A stretch of DNA of 50,262 nt from Pseudomonadota bacterium. Lineage in GTDB: Bacteria > Bdellovibrionota > UBA2428. The notes below the pieces were generated by a model. It was given only the letters and a program-made list of their open reading frames with translations, did not search any database and was not told the origin of the DNA. This document shows positions 27,764 through 36,809 of the stretch, one piece after another; position 1 is the stretch's first letter; each line of letters starts with the position of its first letter. The stretch covers positions 1-50,262 of the forward strand of contig JAGNHS010000017.1 in assembly GCA_018001635.1 (NCBI GenBank), given 5' to 3'. The position numbers and the translations under genes are program-made.

Positions 27764-28657
27764 AACTCCGTGACGGAGCCCTAGACCTGTCACATAAAAT
27801 TCATTCATTCCTAAAAGCTTCAAACATTCTTCAATCACAAGTATTCCTGCTGGCAAAATATCGGCACGACCTTTTTCAACTTTATAACGACGAATGCGCT
27901 GATTTAAACTCAAAGCTCTAAGTGATTTACAAAAAATTTCCATATCTCGAAGCGAAGTATGATAGGTGGATTCTCCAGATTCTTTTGCACCTGAGGATCT
28001 TGCCGCCTGCATGAGCGTTCCACCTATAACAACCGCAACTTTTCTCTTTCCAATTTTCTTCACTAACTTTTCAACACCCAATTTAGTTAATTGCTTCTTC
28101 AGTTGATTTCTCTTTTTTTCCCAAATGAAATCACTAATCACACCCGAGGGAAGATTTAATCCTTCAAAGGCACGAACGGCTCCCAATTGAAACGAATGAA
28201 AAATTTCTTTTGGAGATAAAACGCCGATTTCAGTTGAAGCTCCGCCCAAATCTAAAAACACTGCATCTTTTAATTCTAATTTATCAAACTTTAGAACTTG
28301 AGCGGCTCCCATAAAGCTCAAATGCGCTTCTTCATGACCTTTTAAAACACGAAGTTTGACTCCAAAAATATCTTTGACCATTTGAAGCACTCGATCTTGA
28401 TTAGAGGCTACACGAACAGCTTCGGTTGCAACAACCTCCACTTTTTTAACCTTCAAAGAGCTCATTTTGGCATGAAAAGCTCTAAAAGCCTTTTGGGTTT
28501 TTTCCAGACTTTCCTCACTCAAACAGCCATTTCGGTCTAGTCCTCGACCCAGTCGAGTCACGAAGGAAAGGTTTAGGGCCGGGACTACGACGCCGCGTTG
28601 TATTTTTGCAACAAGAACTTTTACAGAGTTACTTCCGATATCGACGACAGCAAACAT
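27737..28657 (-). CDS. Ppx/GppA-family phosphatase
   Basis: 306 residues with the actin-like ATPase fold of exopolyphosphatases and pppGpp phosphohydrolases: phosphate-1 motif VVDIGSNSVKVLVA, phosphate-2 DLGGASTEIGVL, the ATEAVRVASN stretch and the late GLRHGVL. The length covers only domains I and II, so it is the short form; substrate (polyphosphate or pppGpp) cannot be decided from sequence. Its start is 18 bases from the divergent glmU start, so the promoters must lie within the opposite genes. Confidence 0.9.
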   Translation of the reverse strand: MFAVVDIGSNSVKVLVAKIQRGVVVPALNLSFVTRLGRGLDRNGCLSEESLEKTQKAFRAFHAKMSSLKVKKVEVVATEAVRVASNQDRVLQMVKDIFGVKLRVLKGHEEAHLSFMGAAQVLKFDKLELKDAVFLDLGGASTEIGVLSPKEIFHSFQLGAVRAFEGLNLPSGVISDFIWEKKRNQLKKQLTKLGVEKLVKKIGKRKVAVVIGGTLMQAARSSGAKESGESTYHTSLRDMEIFCKSLRALSLNQRIRRYKVEKGRADILPAGILVIEECLKLLGMNEFYVTGLGLRHGVLSSSGSSS

Positions 28658-28675
28658 AGGGCCTAACTTATCCCT

Positions 28676-30100
28676 ATGATTGGAATACTTCTAGCGGCGG
28701 GTCGCGGCACCCGAATGAAATCTGAAAAACCTAAGGTCCTCTTTAAAATAAACGACGAACCCATGGCTTTCGCCCCTCTACGATGTCTCATTGAACTTTG
28801 CGATAAAGTCCTCATAGTTATTGGGCACGGCGGTGAAGATGTAAAATCGGAACTCACTAATCGCATCAAAGAAGTTTATGGAGATAGTCCTTTGTCTTCA
28901 AAAGTTCACTTTGTCACTCAAGATCCGCCCAAAGGCACGGGCGACGCTGTTAAAACAGCTTTTGCGGCTTATCCCGGAAAATGGAAAAATGAGGATCAAC
29001 TTTTAGTTCTTAACGGAGACCTCCCCTTAATTAAGGAAGACACCCTTAAATTTTTAATTGATGAATTCAACAAGAAAAAACTTAGCTCTGCTTGCTTAAG
29101 CTTCTTTACTCGCAATCCCAAGGGATTTGGACGAATTTATCGAGACAAAAGAGGAATCTTTAGCAAAATCATTGAAGAAAACGATGCCACTGAAGAAGAA
29201 AAACGTATCGCTGAAGTGAACTCTGGTGTTTATCTTTTTCAAGTTTCAGAACTCATAAGCGCTTTAGAAAAGCTTAAGATCAACACAAAAAAACAAGAAT
29301 TCTATTTAACAGACGTTCTAGGTAATAAAGAAAACTTAGCTTCCGAAGCTTTAGCTTGGAAAAGTCCTAGAGATCTCATGGGAGTCAATACAACTTTTGA
29401 ACTAGCGAAAGCTCGAAGTCTCGCTCAAATGAGACTTCTAAAAAATTTAGCTGAAAACATTGGTGTTGATTTTCTTGATCCCAGAAGAACCTACATATCA
29501 GCTCGAGCTAAATTTCATGGCCCTTGCCAAGTTGGCCCCGGAACCATGATCTTAGGTCGCAGCGAAATTGGCGCTGGCGTTCAAATTACAGGCAACGCTT
29601 ACATTGCAGATTCAAAAATTGGATCCAACACAATTGTAGATTGGTCCTCAGTTATAAAAGAAAGTGAAATCGGACAAAGTGCTCACATCGGCCCCATGGC
29701 CCATCTTCGACCCAAAACACATTTAGGCGACGAAGTTCGAGTGGGTAACTTTGTAGAAACTAAAAATACTCATATGGCTAAAGGAGCCAAAGCGGCCCAT
29801 TTAAGTTATTTGGGCGATTCTGAAATTGGAGAGCAAACAAATATTGGATGCGGAACCATCACTTGCAATTACGATGGGTTTAATAAGCTCAAAACTACGA
29901 TTGGAAAAAGAGCCTTTATCGGAAGCGATTCTCAATTAGTGGCTCCAGTAAATATCGGCGACGATGCCTACATAGGATCCGGAACCACAGTCACTCAAGA
30001 TGTTCCCAATGGGGCACTTGCGCTGTCTCGATCAAATCTAGTTATTAAAGAAGGTTATGCAAAAAAACTTGCCGCTCTTAAAAAAAAATCTAAGGAATAA
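28676..30100 (+). CDS. glmU: Bifunctional N-acetylglucosamine-1-phosphate uridyltransferase / glucosamine-1-phosphate acetyltransferase
   Basis: Performs the last two steps of UDP-GlcNAc synthesis for peptidoglycan and lipopolysaccharide. The uridyltransferase domain begins LLAAGRGTRMKSEKPKVL and has GTGDAVKTAF; the acetyltransferase is a left-handed beta helix of hexapeptide repeats with ETKNT, GCGTITCNYDG and the late VTQDVPNGALALSR. 474 residues against about 456 in E. coli. glmS follows after six bases, so the pair supplies the pathway from fructose-6-phosphate. Confidence 0.97.
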   Translation: MIGILLAAGRGTRMKSEKPKVLFKINDEPMAFAPLRCLIELCDKVLIVIGHGGEDVKSELTNRIKEVYGDSPLSSKVHFVTQDPPKGTGDAVKTAFAAYPGKWKNEDQLLVLNGDLPLIKEDTLKFLIDEFNKKKLSSACLSFFTRNPKGFGRIYRDKRGIFSKIIEENDATEEEKRIAEVNSGVYLFQVSELISALEKLKINTKKQEFYLTDVLGNKENLASEALAWKSPRDLMGVNTTFELAKARSLAQMRLLKNLAENIGVDFLDPRRTYISARAKFHGPCQVGPGTMILGRSEIGAGVQITGNAYIADSKIGSNTIVDWSSVIKESEIGQSAHIGPMAHLRPKTHLGDEVRVGNFVETKNTHMAKGAKAAHLSYLGDSEIGEQTNIGCGTITCNYDGFNKLKTTIGKRAFIGSDSQLVAPVNIGDDAYIGSGTTVTQDVPNGALALSRSNLVIKEGYAKKLAALKKKSKE

Positions 30101-30106
30101 TTTTGT

Positions 30107-31990
30107 ATGTGTGGAATTGTTGGTTACGCTGGATCACAAAGCGCTAAAAATATATTGATTCAAGGACTCAAATCTCTTGAATATCGAGGCTACGACTCCG
30201 CTGGCGTTGCTTTATACGATAAATCTCAAAAAGACTTCTGGATACGTCGCTCGGTGGGTAGAGTGGCTCAACTCGAAGAGAGCACCCAACAGGAAGGTGA
30301 ACTCCCTCAACAAGGCATTGCGCATACTCGATGGGCAACTCATGGAGTTCCCAGCGAAATCAATGCTCACCCTCACCGCGTCGGACGAGTTGTTCTTGTT
30401 CACAATGGAATTATTGAAAATCACGCTCAACTTAAAAAAGATCTCTTAGCTCAAAATCTAAAATTTGTTTCTCAAACAGACACTGAAGTTTTTGCTCAAT
30501 TGCTAAATTTAGAAATTCAAAATTATTCTAAATCTCAAAACTTTGATTCACTCAACATTACTGAAAAAACTAAAATAGTTCTTGAGGCCATACGCGAATC
30601 CAGTCGAAAAACTGAAGGTCACTACTCCGTTCTTTTTATGGTTAATGGAATCGAAAACATCGAATTTGCTCTTCATCGAGGAGCCCCTCTAGTCACTGGT
30701 CTCAGCTCAAAAGGTTTCCATATCGCCAGCGATCTTCAAGCTCTTTTACCTTACACTCAACAATTGCATTTTATGAGTCCACACCAGTTATTAGTGGCCA
30801 GCCCAGAACAATTAAAATTTTATAATATTGAAAGTCTTGCTGAAATTTCAGTTCCACTTGAAAACATTCAATGGACCGCAGATAAAGTTGAAAAAGAAGG
30901 CTTTGAACATTTTATGCTCAAAGAGATTCACCAGCAACCTATGACTGTTGCCGACACTTTAAGCGGAAGACTTCCACTGGCCAACCATGAGACCTTTATA
31001 TGGGATCACCCAAAAGCCCATGAGGCATTATGGAAAAACGTTAAACGTTTATATCTTGTAGCGTGTGGAACGGCTTATCACGCAGCACTTGTAGGAAAAT
31101 ATTATTTTGAAAACTATGCGCGCATTCCTGTTGAAGTAGACCTAGCCAGTGAATTCAGATACCGCTCTCCCATTTTAGAAGCTGGGACTGTTGTTGGAGT
31201 GATTTCTCAATCAGGAGAAACAGCCGACACCTTAGCGGCTCTAAGACTCGCTAATGAAATGGGTGTTTCAACTTTTTCGATTTGCAACGTGCCTGGCTCC
31301 ACCATTATGCGTGAATCGCAATTTCAATATTCAACTAAGGCGGGTCCAGAAATTGGTGTCGCATCAACTAAAGCATTTACAGGTCAACTCACATTACTCT
31401 GCGCACTCGCTCTTGATGTAGCAAAACTTCGCGGAAACAAAGACCCTCTTGTTGAGGAAGCTATTGATTCACTATCAAGACTTCCCCACGATTTAGAAAT
31501 CACACTTCAGGAAGATGAAACTTTTAGAAAAATCGGAGCTTCATTAGCCAATAAAAGAACCATACTCTTTATTGGACGTGGCACTATGTATCCTATTGCG
31601 CTTGAGGGTGCCCTTAAACTTAAAGAAATTACTTATCGCCACGCTGAAGGTTACGCCGCCGGCGAACTCAAACACGGCCCCATAGCAATGGTCGATGAAA
31701 ACTTAGTCGCCATAGTATTAGGTCCCACAGAAAAGCTCCTTCAAAAAACTCTTTCAAATTTAGAAGAAATTCGCTCAAGAAGAGGAATCATCATTGGAGT
31801 GGGCGAATCCGATAACGAAGATTTTAAAGAACTTTGCGATGAATACATAAAAGTCCCACGATGTTCTTGGGCCACGGCTCCAATTATCTACAACATTCCG
31901 CTACAACTTATTTCCTATGGATTGGCTCAACACTTAGGTCTCGATATCGACAAACCTCGTAATCTCGCAAAATCCGTAACCGTAGAATAG
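30107..31990 (+). CDS. glmS: Glutamine-fructose-6-phosphate aminotransferase (isomerizing)
   Basis: Makes glucosamine-6-phosphate from fructose-6-phosphate and glutamine. The N-terminal glutaminase starts MCGIVGYAG with the catalytic Cys2. Two SIS domains follow (VACGTAYHAALVGKYY, SQSGETADTLAAL) and the end DIDKPRNLAKSVTVE is the family's classic C-terminus. 627 residues. No glmS ribozyme motif is evident in the six-base gap upstream. A large inverted repeat begins 34 bases after the stop. Confidence 0.98.
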   Translation: MCGIVGYAGSQSAKNILIQGLKSLEYRGYDSAGVALYDKSQKDFWIRRSVGRVAQLEESTQQEGELPQQGIAHTRWATHGVPSEINAHPHRVGRVVLVHNGIIENHAQLKKDLLAQNLKFVSQTDTEVFAQLLNLEIQNYSKSQNFDSLNITEKTKIVLEAIRESSRKTEGHYSVLFMVNGIENIEFALHRGAPLVTGLSSKGFHIASDLQALLPYTQQLHFMSPHQLLVASPEQLKFYNIESLAEISVPLENIQWTADKVEKEGFEHFMLKEIHQQPMTVADTLSGRLPLANHETFIWDHPKAHEALWKNVKRLYLVACGTAYHAALVGKYYFENYARIPVEVDLASEFRYRSPILEAGTVVGVISQSGETADTLAALRLANEMGVSTFSICNVPGSTIMRESQFQYSTKAGPEIGVASTKAFTGQLTLLCALALDVAKLRGNKDPLVEEAIDSLSRLPHDLEITLQEDETFRKIGASLANKRTILFIGRGTMYPIALEGALKLKEITYRHAEGYAAGELKHGPIAMVDENLVAIVLGPTEKLLQKTLSNLEEIRSRRGIIIGVGESDNEDFKELCDEYIKVPRCSWATAPIIYNIPLQLISYGLAQHLGLDIDKPRNLAKSVTVE

Positions 31991-32004
31991 TGAGTAACCT
32001 TCTT

Positions 32005-32183
32005 ACCCACTCTCAAATAAATCGTAGATTGTGCGACGTTAAGAGTGGGCGCCTCAATTGGGATTAACGGAAATGTCGAATATTATTAAATACTTATTGC
32101 GCTTTAATTAAGAATTGAAACTCTGGGGTACCCAATTCACCTAACACCCTATACATCACCCACTCTTAACGTCGCACAATCTA
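32005..32183. repeat. 25-bp perfect inverted repeat with 109-base loop and a competing third arm
   Basis: Arms 32025-32049 and 32159-32183 are exact reverse complements (25 of 25). The 109-base loop contains a smaller stem pairing AATTGGG with CCCAATT. A third segment, CCCACTCT at 32006-32013, is also complementary to AGAGTGGG (32042-32049), so the left arm can form either an 8-bp local hairpin or the 25-bp long stem. The element lies between glmS and the 517-residue gene, in the leader of the latter. No target-site duplication or transposase was seen. Confidence 0.9.
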
Positions 32184-32235
32184 GTGCTCAAAGTCTCACG
32201 TTTAATCAAAAAAGGGCCGAACTAATAAGAGGATT

Positions 32236-33789
32236 ATGAGGAAAATGCGAATCTTAATATTTAGTGTTTTTCTCAGCTTTAATTTTAAAGTCTATGCAGT
32301 CGGCCCCAATGATTCACTAAAAATACTTTATCCTAAAGCACCCATTTCTCCACGCCCCATCATTCAAAGAACTCCTCCTTCATTAGTTAACGAACTCTCA
32401 CCTACTAATTTTTTAATAAGAGTCTCTAATGAAACAATTTCAGAAATTAAAAAAAGAATAGCGGCACTTACTGAAAACGATCCGGCCCGAAAGCTGTTAA
32501 AACAAGACTTGTCGAAATATTTAGGGACTTATGCACATCTGAACCGACATTTAAAAGCCCTGAAACAAAGCGCTACCACCATGGGACTCAATGACATGGA
32601 ACTTCGAAACATGAGTTATGGAATTATTTACTCGGATTACGGAAAAGGAAAATTAGGCGTTGAGCTTTTATCACCCGGTCCTCACACTTCAAACTCTGAA
32701 TTAGCCCGATCCAATAGGTTGCTTAGAGTTTTATCAGGACAGACTGAAGGTATGAGCGCAAGAGACATAGAAGCCGCTAAAATTATCAATGAGCTAGCGG
32801 GAGGTCATTTACTGCCTCAAAAATCACTTGAGGAAATCAGAAAAGGATTCAAGGATTTTCCTGCTAGAATAGGTTACCTTCACGAATTACCCGGAATGAT
32901 TCATGCTCTTGAGGCACTCGATAAAGGTTTGAGTCTAGATGAATTTAAAATTCGAATTCAGACTAATCTTTTCCATAATGGCCCTAATGAAGGTTTTTGG
33001 AAACATGTTTTGGAATACTTTGCTAAGGGCAATGATGATTTTTTTAAGGGCACTGTTTTTGAGAATGGCTACCCTTCCCCCAACAATCGCTATAGCTTGT
33101 GGCACACTTTGCTCGACAGACTCGACCAAGGAACCGGCGGAGGTCATCTAAAATTTGAAGCTGAAACAAAAGGTATAGTTCCTATTCAAAAATTCATTCA
33201 CGAAATGATGAACGACAATCCCGACGGCACTTTGGAACAGTTTAAAATTCTCAATCAAAAAGCCGATGAACTCTTAACCCATAGACCCAATGAAAAAAGA
33301 TATTTTAAAAAGATCACAGATGACGCTACTCTAAGAATCAGTAATTTTAAAAGACAAGCAAAACATAAGATTCAAATAATTTATCGATCGATCGTAAATT
33401 CCGTTGGCGTCTCCCTTGGAAAAAACCCTGACGGCAGCATCAAAGACAACATTACCCAAGTTAAAATTGGAAGAAATATTTATTCATCAATAGACATTCC
33501 AGAAGAGAAACGCCACGCAGACTTTAATTATTTTAGATGGGAAAGTCCCGAAGAATTACAATCAGGACAAAGATCCGTCACTGATAAATTAATATCAGAT
33601 TGGAAAGCTCAAACTCATGAACTCAATAAAAACTTAGAACCTATGAACTTTGTAAAATATGGCCATCGTTTTGCAGATGTGGCTATACGCCCTCTTGATA
33701 GCGCAAGTGCTGAAGAAAACTGTAATAGTCGTCTCGGTGAGCTTTCGCTTATAAATTTTAATTCACAGGCACGTAAGACTTCACCTTAA
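32236..33789 (+). CDS. Secreted protein of unknown function
   Basis: 517 residues with a signal peptide (hydrophobic RILIFSVFLSFNF ending VYA). The mature part is largely helical and charged with few cysteines; stretches such as LRNMSYGIIYSDYGKGKLGVE and NRYSLWHTLLDRLDQGTGGGH may mark globular cores. I recognise no family. Two starts nine bases apart are possible; AAGAGG precedes the first. Its 3' end overlaps the convergent receiver-PilZ gene by 32 bases. The large inverted repeat lies just upstream, within its leader. Confidence 0.75.
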   Translation: MRKMRILIFSVFLSFNFKVYAVGPNDSLKILYPKAPISPRPIIQRTPPSLVNELSPTNFLIRVSNETISEIKKRIAALTENDPARKLLKQDLSKYLGTYAHLNRHLKALKQSATTMGLNDMELRNMSYGIIYSDYGKGKLGVELLSPGPHTSNSELARSNRLLRVLSGQTEGMSARDIEAAKIINELAGGHLLPQKSLEEIRKGFKDFPARIGYLHELPGMIHALEALDKGLSLDEFKIRIQTNLFHNGPNEGFWKHVLEYFAKGNDDFFKGTVFENGYPSPNNRYSLWHTLLDRLDQGTGGGHLKFEAETKGIVPIQKFIHEMMNDNPDGTLEQFKILNQKADELLTHRPNEKRYFKKITDDATLRISNFKRQAKHKIQIIYRSIVNSVGVSLGKNPDGSIKDNITQVKIGRNIYSSIDIPEEKRHADFNYFRWESPEELQSGQRSVTDKLISDWKAQTHELNKNLEPMNFVKYGHRFADVAIRPLDSASAEENCNSRLGELSLINFNSQARKTSP

Positions 33790-34507
33790 AAAGTTCCACA
33801 AAGGCTTGTAGCACTAAATAATTTTCTTCAGATATAGTGAGGAACTCAATTCCCACACCAGGACCAGGACTTCCTTTTATCCAACGAACAATTCCCTTAC
33901 CTTGAATAAGATAATGAGGAAATGCATCGACCTTAATATTAAAATCTAAAATCTGCCCGATCTCGGGAATCTTCTGACCAAAATCAAGTCTTAAGAAAAA
34001 TCCGCCACGACCTATATTCCCCACAGACGCTTTCAATTCTTCATTTGTCTTAGAATTCACGACGTGACCATGAATGTCTTTCACATCAATTCTTGGAAAA
34101 TGTCGGCGTTCACTTATACGAGTCGCCAACTCTTTAATTTCTGAAATATTAAAAGGCTTTTCAATCAACCCAAAGGCACCTGCCTGGTGACAATCAAATA
34201 AGGTTATCCGTGGATTAGAACTGGCAAAAACAATTTCCGGCTTTTGAACTTTTCGACGTCTAATTTCCTTAGCCACTTCAAAGCCTTCTTTTTCATGTTC
34301 ATCCAAATCAATGATCACAAGGTCCAAATCAGGAAGCACAGGAGCCCCCCAAAGCGTGGAAAATGCCTCCATAGATACACAGGACTCAACACTAATCCCT
34401 GAACCAACGGCATTTAAATGCGGCACAACGCCAGCCGTACTACGTCCACTAGGATCAAAGAGGAGCACATGCATTGGGTTTTGTGATTCTTGATTTTCTA
34501 AGCTCAT
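33758..34507 (-). CDS. Response-regulator receiver fused to a PilZ domain
   Basis: 249 residues. Residues about 13-130 form a CheY-like receiver with the phosphorylatable aspartate in LVIIDLDE and the conserved lysine in IEKPF. Residues about 133-245 are PilZ: RRHFPR matches the RxxxR c-di-GMP site and NIGRGG sits where (D/N)xSxxG is expected, with serine replaced by glycine. It would couple phosphorylation to c-di-GMP sensing, with no DNA-binding output. Divergent from the NtrC-type gene at 34614; no histidine kinase nearby. Confidence 0.87.
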   Translation of the reverse strand: MSLENQESQNPMHVLLFDPSGRSTAGVVPHLNAVGSGISVESCVSMEAFSTLWGAPVLPDLDLVIIDLDEHEKEGFEVAKEIRRRKVQKPEIVFASSNPRITLFDCHQAGAFGLIEKPFNISEIKELATRISERRHFPRIDVKDIHGHVVNSKTNEELKASVGNIGRGGFFLRLDFGQKIPEIGQILDFNIKVDAFPHYLIQGKGIVRWIKGSPGPGVGIEFLTISEENYLVLQAFVELFKVKSYVPVN

Positions 34508-34613
34508 ACAATGTCTAATTATGCCTTAGTCTTATATTGCACAGTGTTATATTTTATAGTAATTTACATTAGTTCTTAGTAAAGCCAAAAGGTAAATAAT
34601 TACAAAAATTTAT

Positions 34614-35960
34614 ATGATTAATATACTTATCTCTGAAGACGACAGCCTTATACAAGAAGTCCTAAAAGCACTCCTTGCACCAAATAAAATCACTATATTC
34701 AACAACTTATCTGAACTTTTAGAAAAATCCGGAACCGCTTCTGCTGACCTACTTTTAATTGACCTCTGCCATGCAGCCGACCCCAAAGGAACCCAAAGTC
34801 TGGCCTCTATTCCTGAGCTTAAACGTAAGTATCCGTGCGCCGAAATCGTCGTTCAATCTGGAGTGCAAGACATCTCAATCATGAGAAGTTGCTTAGAATA
34901 CGGTGCCCGAAAATTTATTTTAAAAGATCACCTAGCCGATGAAATTCCACTTCTGGTTGAAAGACTCAAACAAGAAAAAGTTTGGAAAGAAGCCATCGAT
35001 AAAATCATGATTGGTGAATCTCAAGCCATGAAAGATCTCAAACGCGATATTCTTTTACTTAAAAGCCGCGGTACGGGTTTTGATGTTCTAGTGGAAGGCG
35101 AAACTGGTAGCGGTAAGGAGCTTTGTGCTCGCGCACTTCATCAGCCAACGAATAGTCACTTTGTCGAAGTCAATGCTGGCGCCATTCCTGAGGATCTCTT
35201 TGAAGTGAGTTTTTTTGGAGCCGACAAAGGGGCCTATACGGGAGCCCAACAGATTCGCGATGGATACTTCGCCGAAGCCAATGGTGGAACACTCTTTATT
35301 GATGAAATTCAAAATCTTTCCTACTCTAATCAAGCCAAGCTTTTACGTGTTTTAGAAACTCGCCAATTTCAAAGAGTGGGTTCAGCACAAAACCAAAAAT
35401 TTACAGGACGTATTATTTTCGCGAGCAATATTCACCTTCGCGACAAAGTGGCTAAAAATCAATTTCGAGAGGATCTCTATTATAGAATTTCTCAAGTTAG
35501 AGTTTATTCCCCTCCCCTCAGATTGCGCCGAAGCGATATCCCAAGCATTGCTAATTCGTTCTTAAAGAACGAAGCCCAAAGCCCCATGAAATTCACAGAA
35601 AAAGCATTGGATTATCTTCAACAGTCTTATGACTGGCCAGGTAACGTCAGAGAGCTCAAAGGATTAGTGAAGCAATTTGCCCTCAAACACCCCCTACCCC
35701 TTATAGATGTTCTAGATATTGAAAAAGCACTTCACGAACAATGGAGTGATTGGACTAAAAAAGCTCAAAGCGAAGTAGCCCCCGATCAATTCCAAATCTC
35801 TTGGGAACAAAATTTTGATGAAAACATCAAAACCCTCGAAAAATTTCTTCTTAAAAAAAGCCTCGAAAAATGGGGATCAAAAGATGCGCGAGAAAAGCTC
35901 AACGTCAGCCGTTCTCGCTTTTACGATAAACTTAAGGAATACCAACTTATTTCAGATTAA
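34614..35960 (+). CDS. Sigma-54-dependent NtrC-type response regulator
   Basis: 448 residues in the order receiver, AAA+ ATPase, Fis-type helix-turn-helix. The receiver has the acidic pair EDD, the phospho-site in LLIDLCHA and lysine in FILKDH. The ATPase has Walker A GETGSGKE, the sigma-54 contact loop GAYTGA, Walker B GGTLFIDEIQN and the arginine-finger stretch FREDLYYR. The C-terminal DAREKLNVSRSRFYDKLKEY is the DNA-binding helix pair. It activates sigma-54 promoters; target genes are not evident. It ends inside the convergent ihfA gene (14-base overlap). Confidence 0.94.
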   Translation: MINILISEDDSLIQEVLKALLAPNKITIFNNLSELLEKSGTASADLLLIDLCHAADPKGTQSLASIPELKRKYPCAEIVVQSGVQDISIMRSCLEYGARKFILKDHLADEIPLLVERLKQEKVWKEAIDKIMIGESQAMKDLKRDILLLKSRGTGFDVLVEGETGSGKELCARALHQPTNSHFVEVNAGAIPEDLFEVSFFGADKGAYTGAQQIRDGYFAEANGGTLFIDEIQNLSYSNQAKLLRVLETRQFQRVGSAQNQKFTGRIIFASNIHLRDKVAKNQFREDLYYRISQVRVYSPPLRLRRSDIPSIANSFLKNEAQSPMKFTEKALDYLQQSYDWPGNVRELKGLVKQFALKHPLPLIDVLDIEKALHEQWSDWTKKAQSEVAPDQFQISWEQNFDENIKTLEKFLLKKSLEKWGSKDAREKLNVSRSRFYDKLKEYQLISD

Positions 35961-36231
35961 TGGCTTCTTTGAGAACCTGGCTCACCTTGAAAGACATCAC
36001 TCTTCGAGCGGATATCTCCATGGCACTACCAGATTGAGGGTTACGTCCTGTTCTAGAACGCTTATCGCGCAAAACGAAATTTCCAAAACCAGAAATTTTT
36101 ACGTTATGCCCAATCTCTAGTGAATCTTTAATAGAGTCGAATACCTGTTCTACCAAGTCAGCAGCTTCGAGCTTGGAAAATCCACACTTTTCAGCCACTT
36201 TCTCAACGATGTCGACCTTGGTCAGTGTCAT
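35947..36231 (-). CDS. ihfA: Integration host factor / HU family DNA-bending protein (IhfA-like)
   Basis: 94 residues with the HU/IHF fold: dimer helices, the DNA arm FGNFVLRDKRSRTGRNPQSG with the intercalating proline, and ISARRVMSFKVSQVLKEAI at the end, closer to IHF alpha than HU. IHF bends DNA and helps sigma-54 activators contact polymerase, so the neighbouring NtrC-type gene is a fitting neighbour. A strong AGGGGG ribosome site precedes the ATG, and a TATAAT at 36289-36284, overlapping the upstream stop, could be its own -10 box. Confidence 0.9.
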   Translation of the reverse strand: MTLTKVDIVEKVAEKCGFSKLEAADLVEQVFDSIKDSLEIGHNVKISGFGNFVLRDKRSRTGRNPQSGSAMEISARRVMSFKVSQVLKEAINLK

Positions 36232-36284
36232 AACTCTACCCCCTACTTAAAATTTAAAGGAAGTTACTGAAATTTCAAGGATTA

Positions 36285-36668
36285 TTATAGAGTGTTTTTA
36301 CGCCTTAACACGACGCGAGACGATTTCTTACGCTCTTCATCCAGTCTTCGAGCTTCTTCGAGCTGTTTTTCATGAAAAGCTTTAATTTGAGCCTTTAATT
36401 TTTGATACCATTCATCGACACCCTCAACGTCTATGAGGTTAGCCAAAATATCCAACGATGCTCTTGAGACCTTAATGGTCTCTCCGGCACGATTAGAAAG
36501 AACGTAAATCTCTTCCTGCTCTTTGGCCCCGGTTAAATCGCAAACTCCAGAACGATCAGGAAAAAAATGTGAGCGAATGCACTTAAGCGAAGGCGCGCCT
36601 TTCGAAAAAAGACGAACTTTCTGCTGATAAGACTCCATCAATTGAGGAGACACATAACGCAAGCTCAT
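36285..36668 (-). CDS. Small charged protein, unknown function
   Basis: 127 residues. The N-terminal half contains CIRSHFFPDRSGVCDLTG, two cysteines and a histidine that could bind a metal, followed by a beta-rich stretch EIYVLSNRAGETIKVS. The second half is a long charged helix rich in lysine, glutamate and arginine ending RVVLRRKNTL. No signal peptide. I do not recognise it. It lies upstream of ihfA on the same strand. Confidence 0.7.
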   Translation of the reverse strand: MSLRYVSPQLMESYQQKVRLFSKGAPSLKCIRSHFFPDRSGVCDLTGAKEQEEIYVLSNRAGETIKVSRASLDILANLIDVEGVDEWYQKLKAQIKAFHEKQLEEARRLDEERKKSSRVVLRRKNTL

Positions 36669-36809
36669 GCATCCTCATTACGAAAATCAGCCATAGAAAG
36701 CAAGAATATTTCTCTTAAGCTCTCTTAAATGAAAGCCTAATTCTTAAAGACTCAATGAAGCTCCTTTGAATCTTGCCTAAAAGTGATCTCAGACCTAGAT
36801 TTCAATGCC

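Noticed and set aside
30100..30107. glmS ribozyme upstream of glmS
   Set aside because: Only six bases separate glmU and glmS, and no ribozyme core can be fitted.
32005..32183. Integron attC site, retron RNA or MITE reading of the long inverted repeat
   Set aside because: No integrase core-site sequences in the right place, no reverse transcriptase or transposase nearby, and no target-site duplication.
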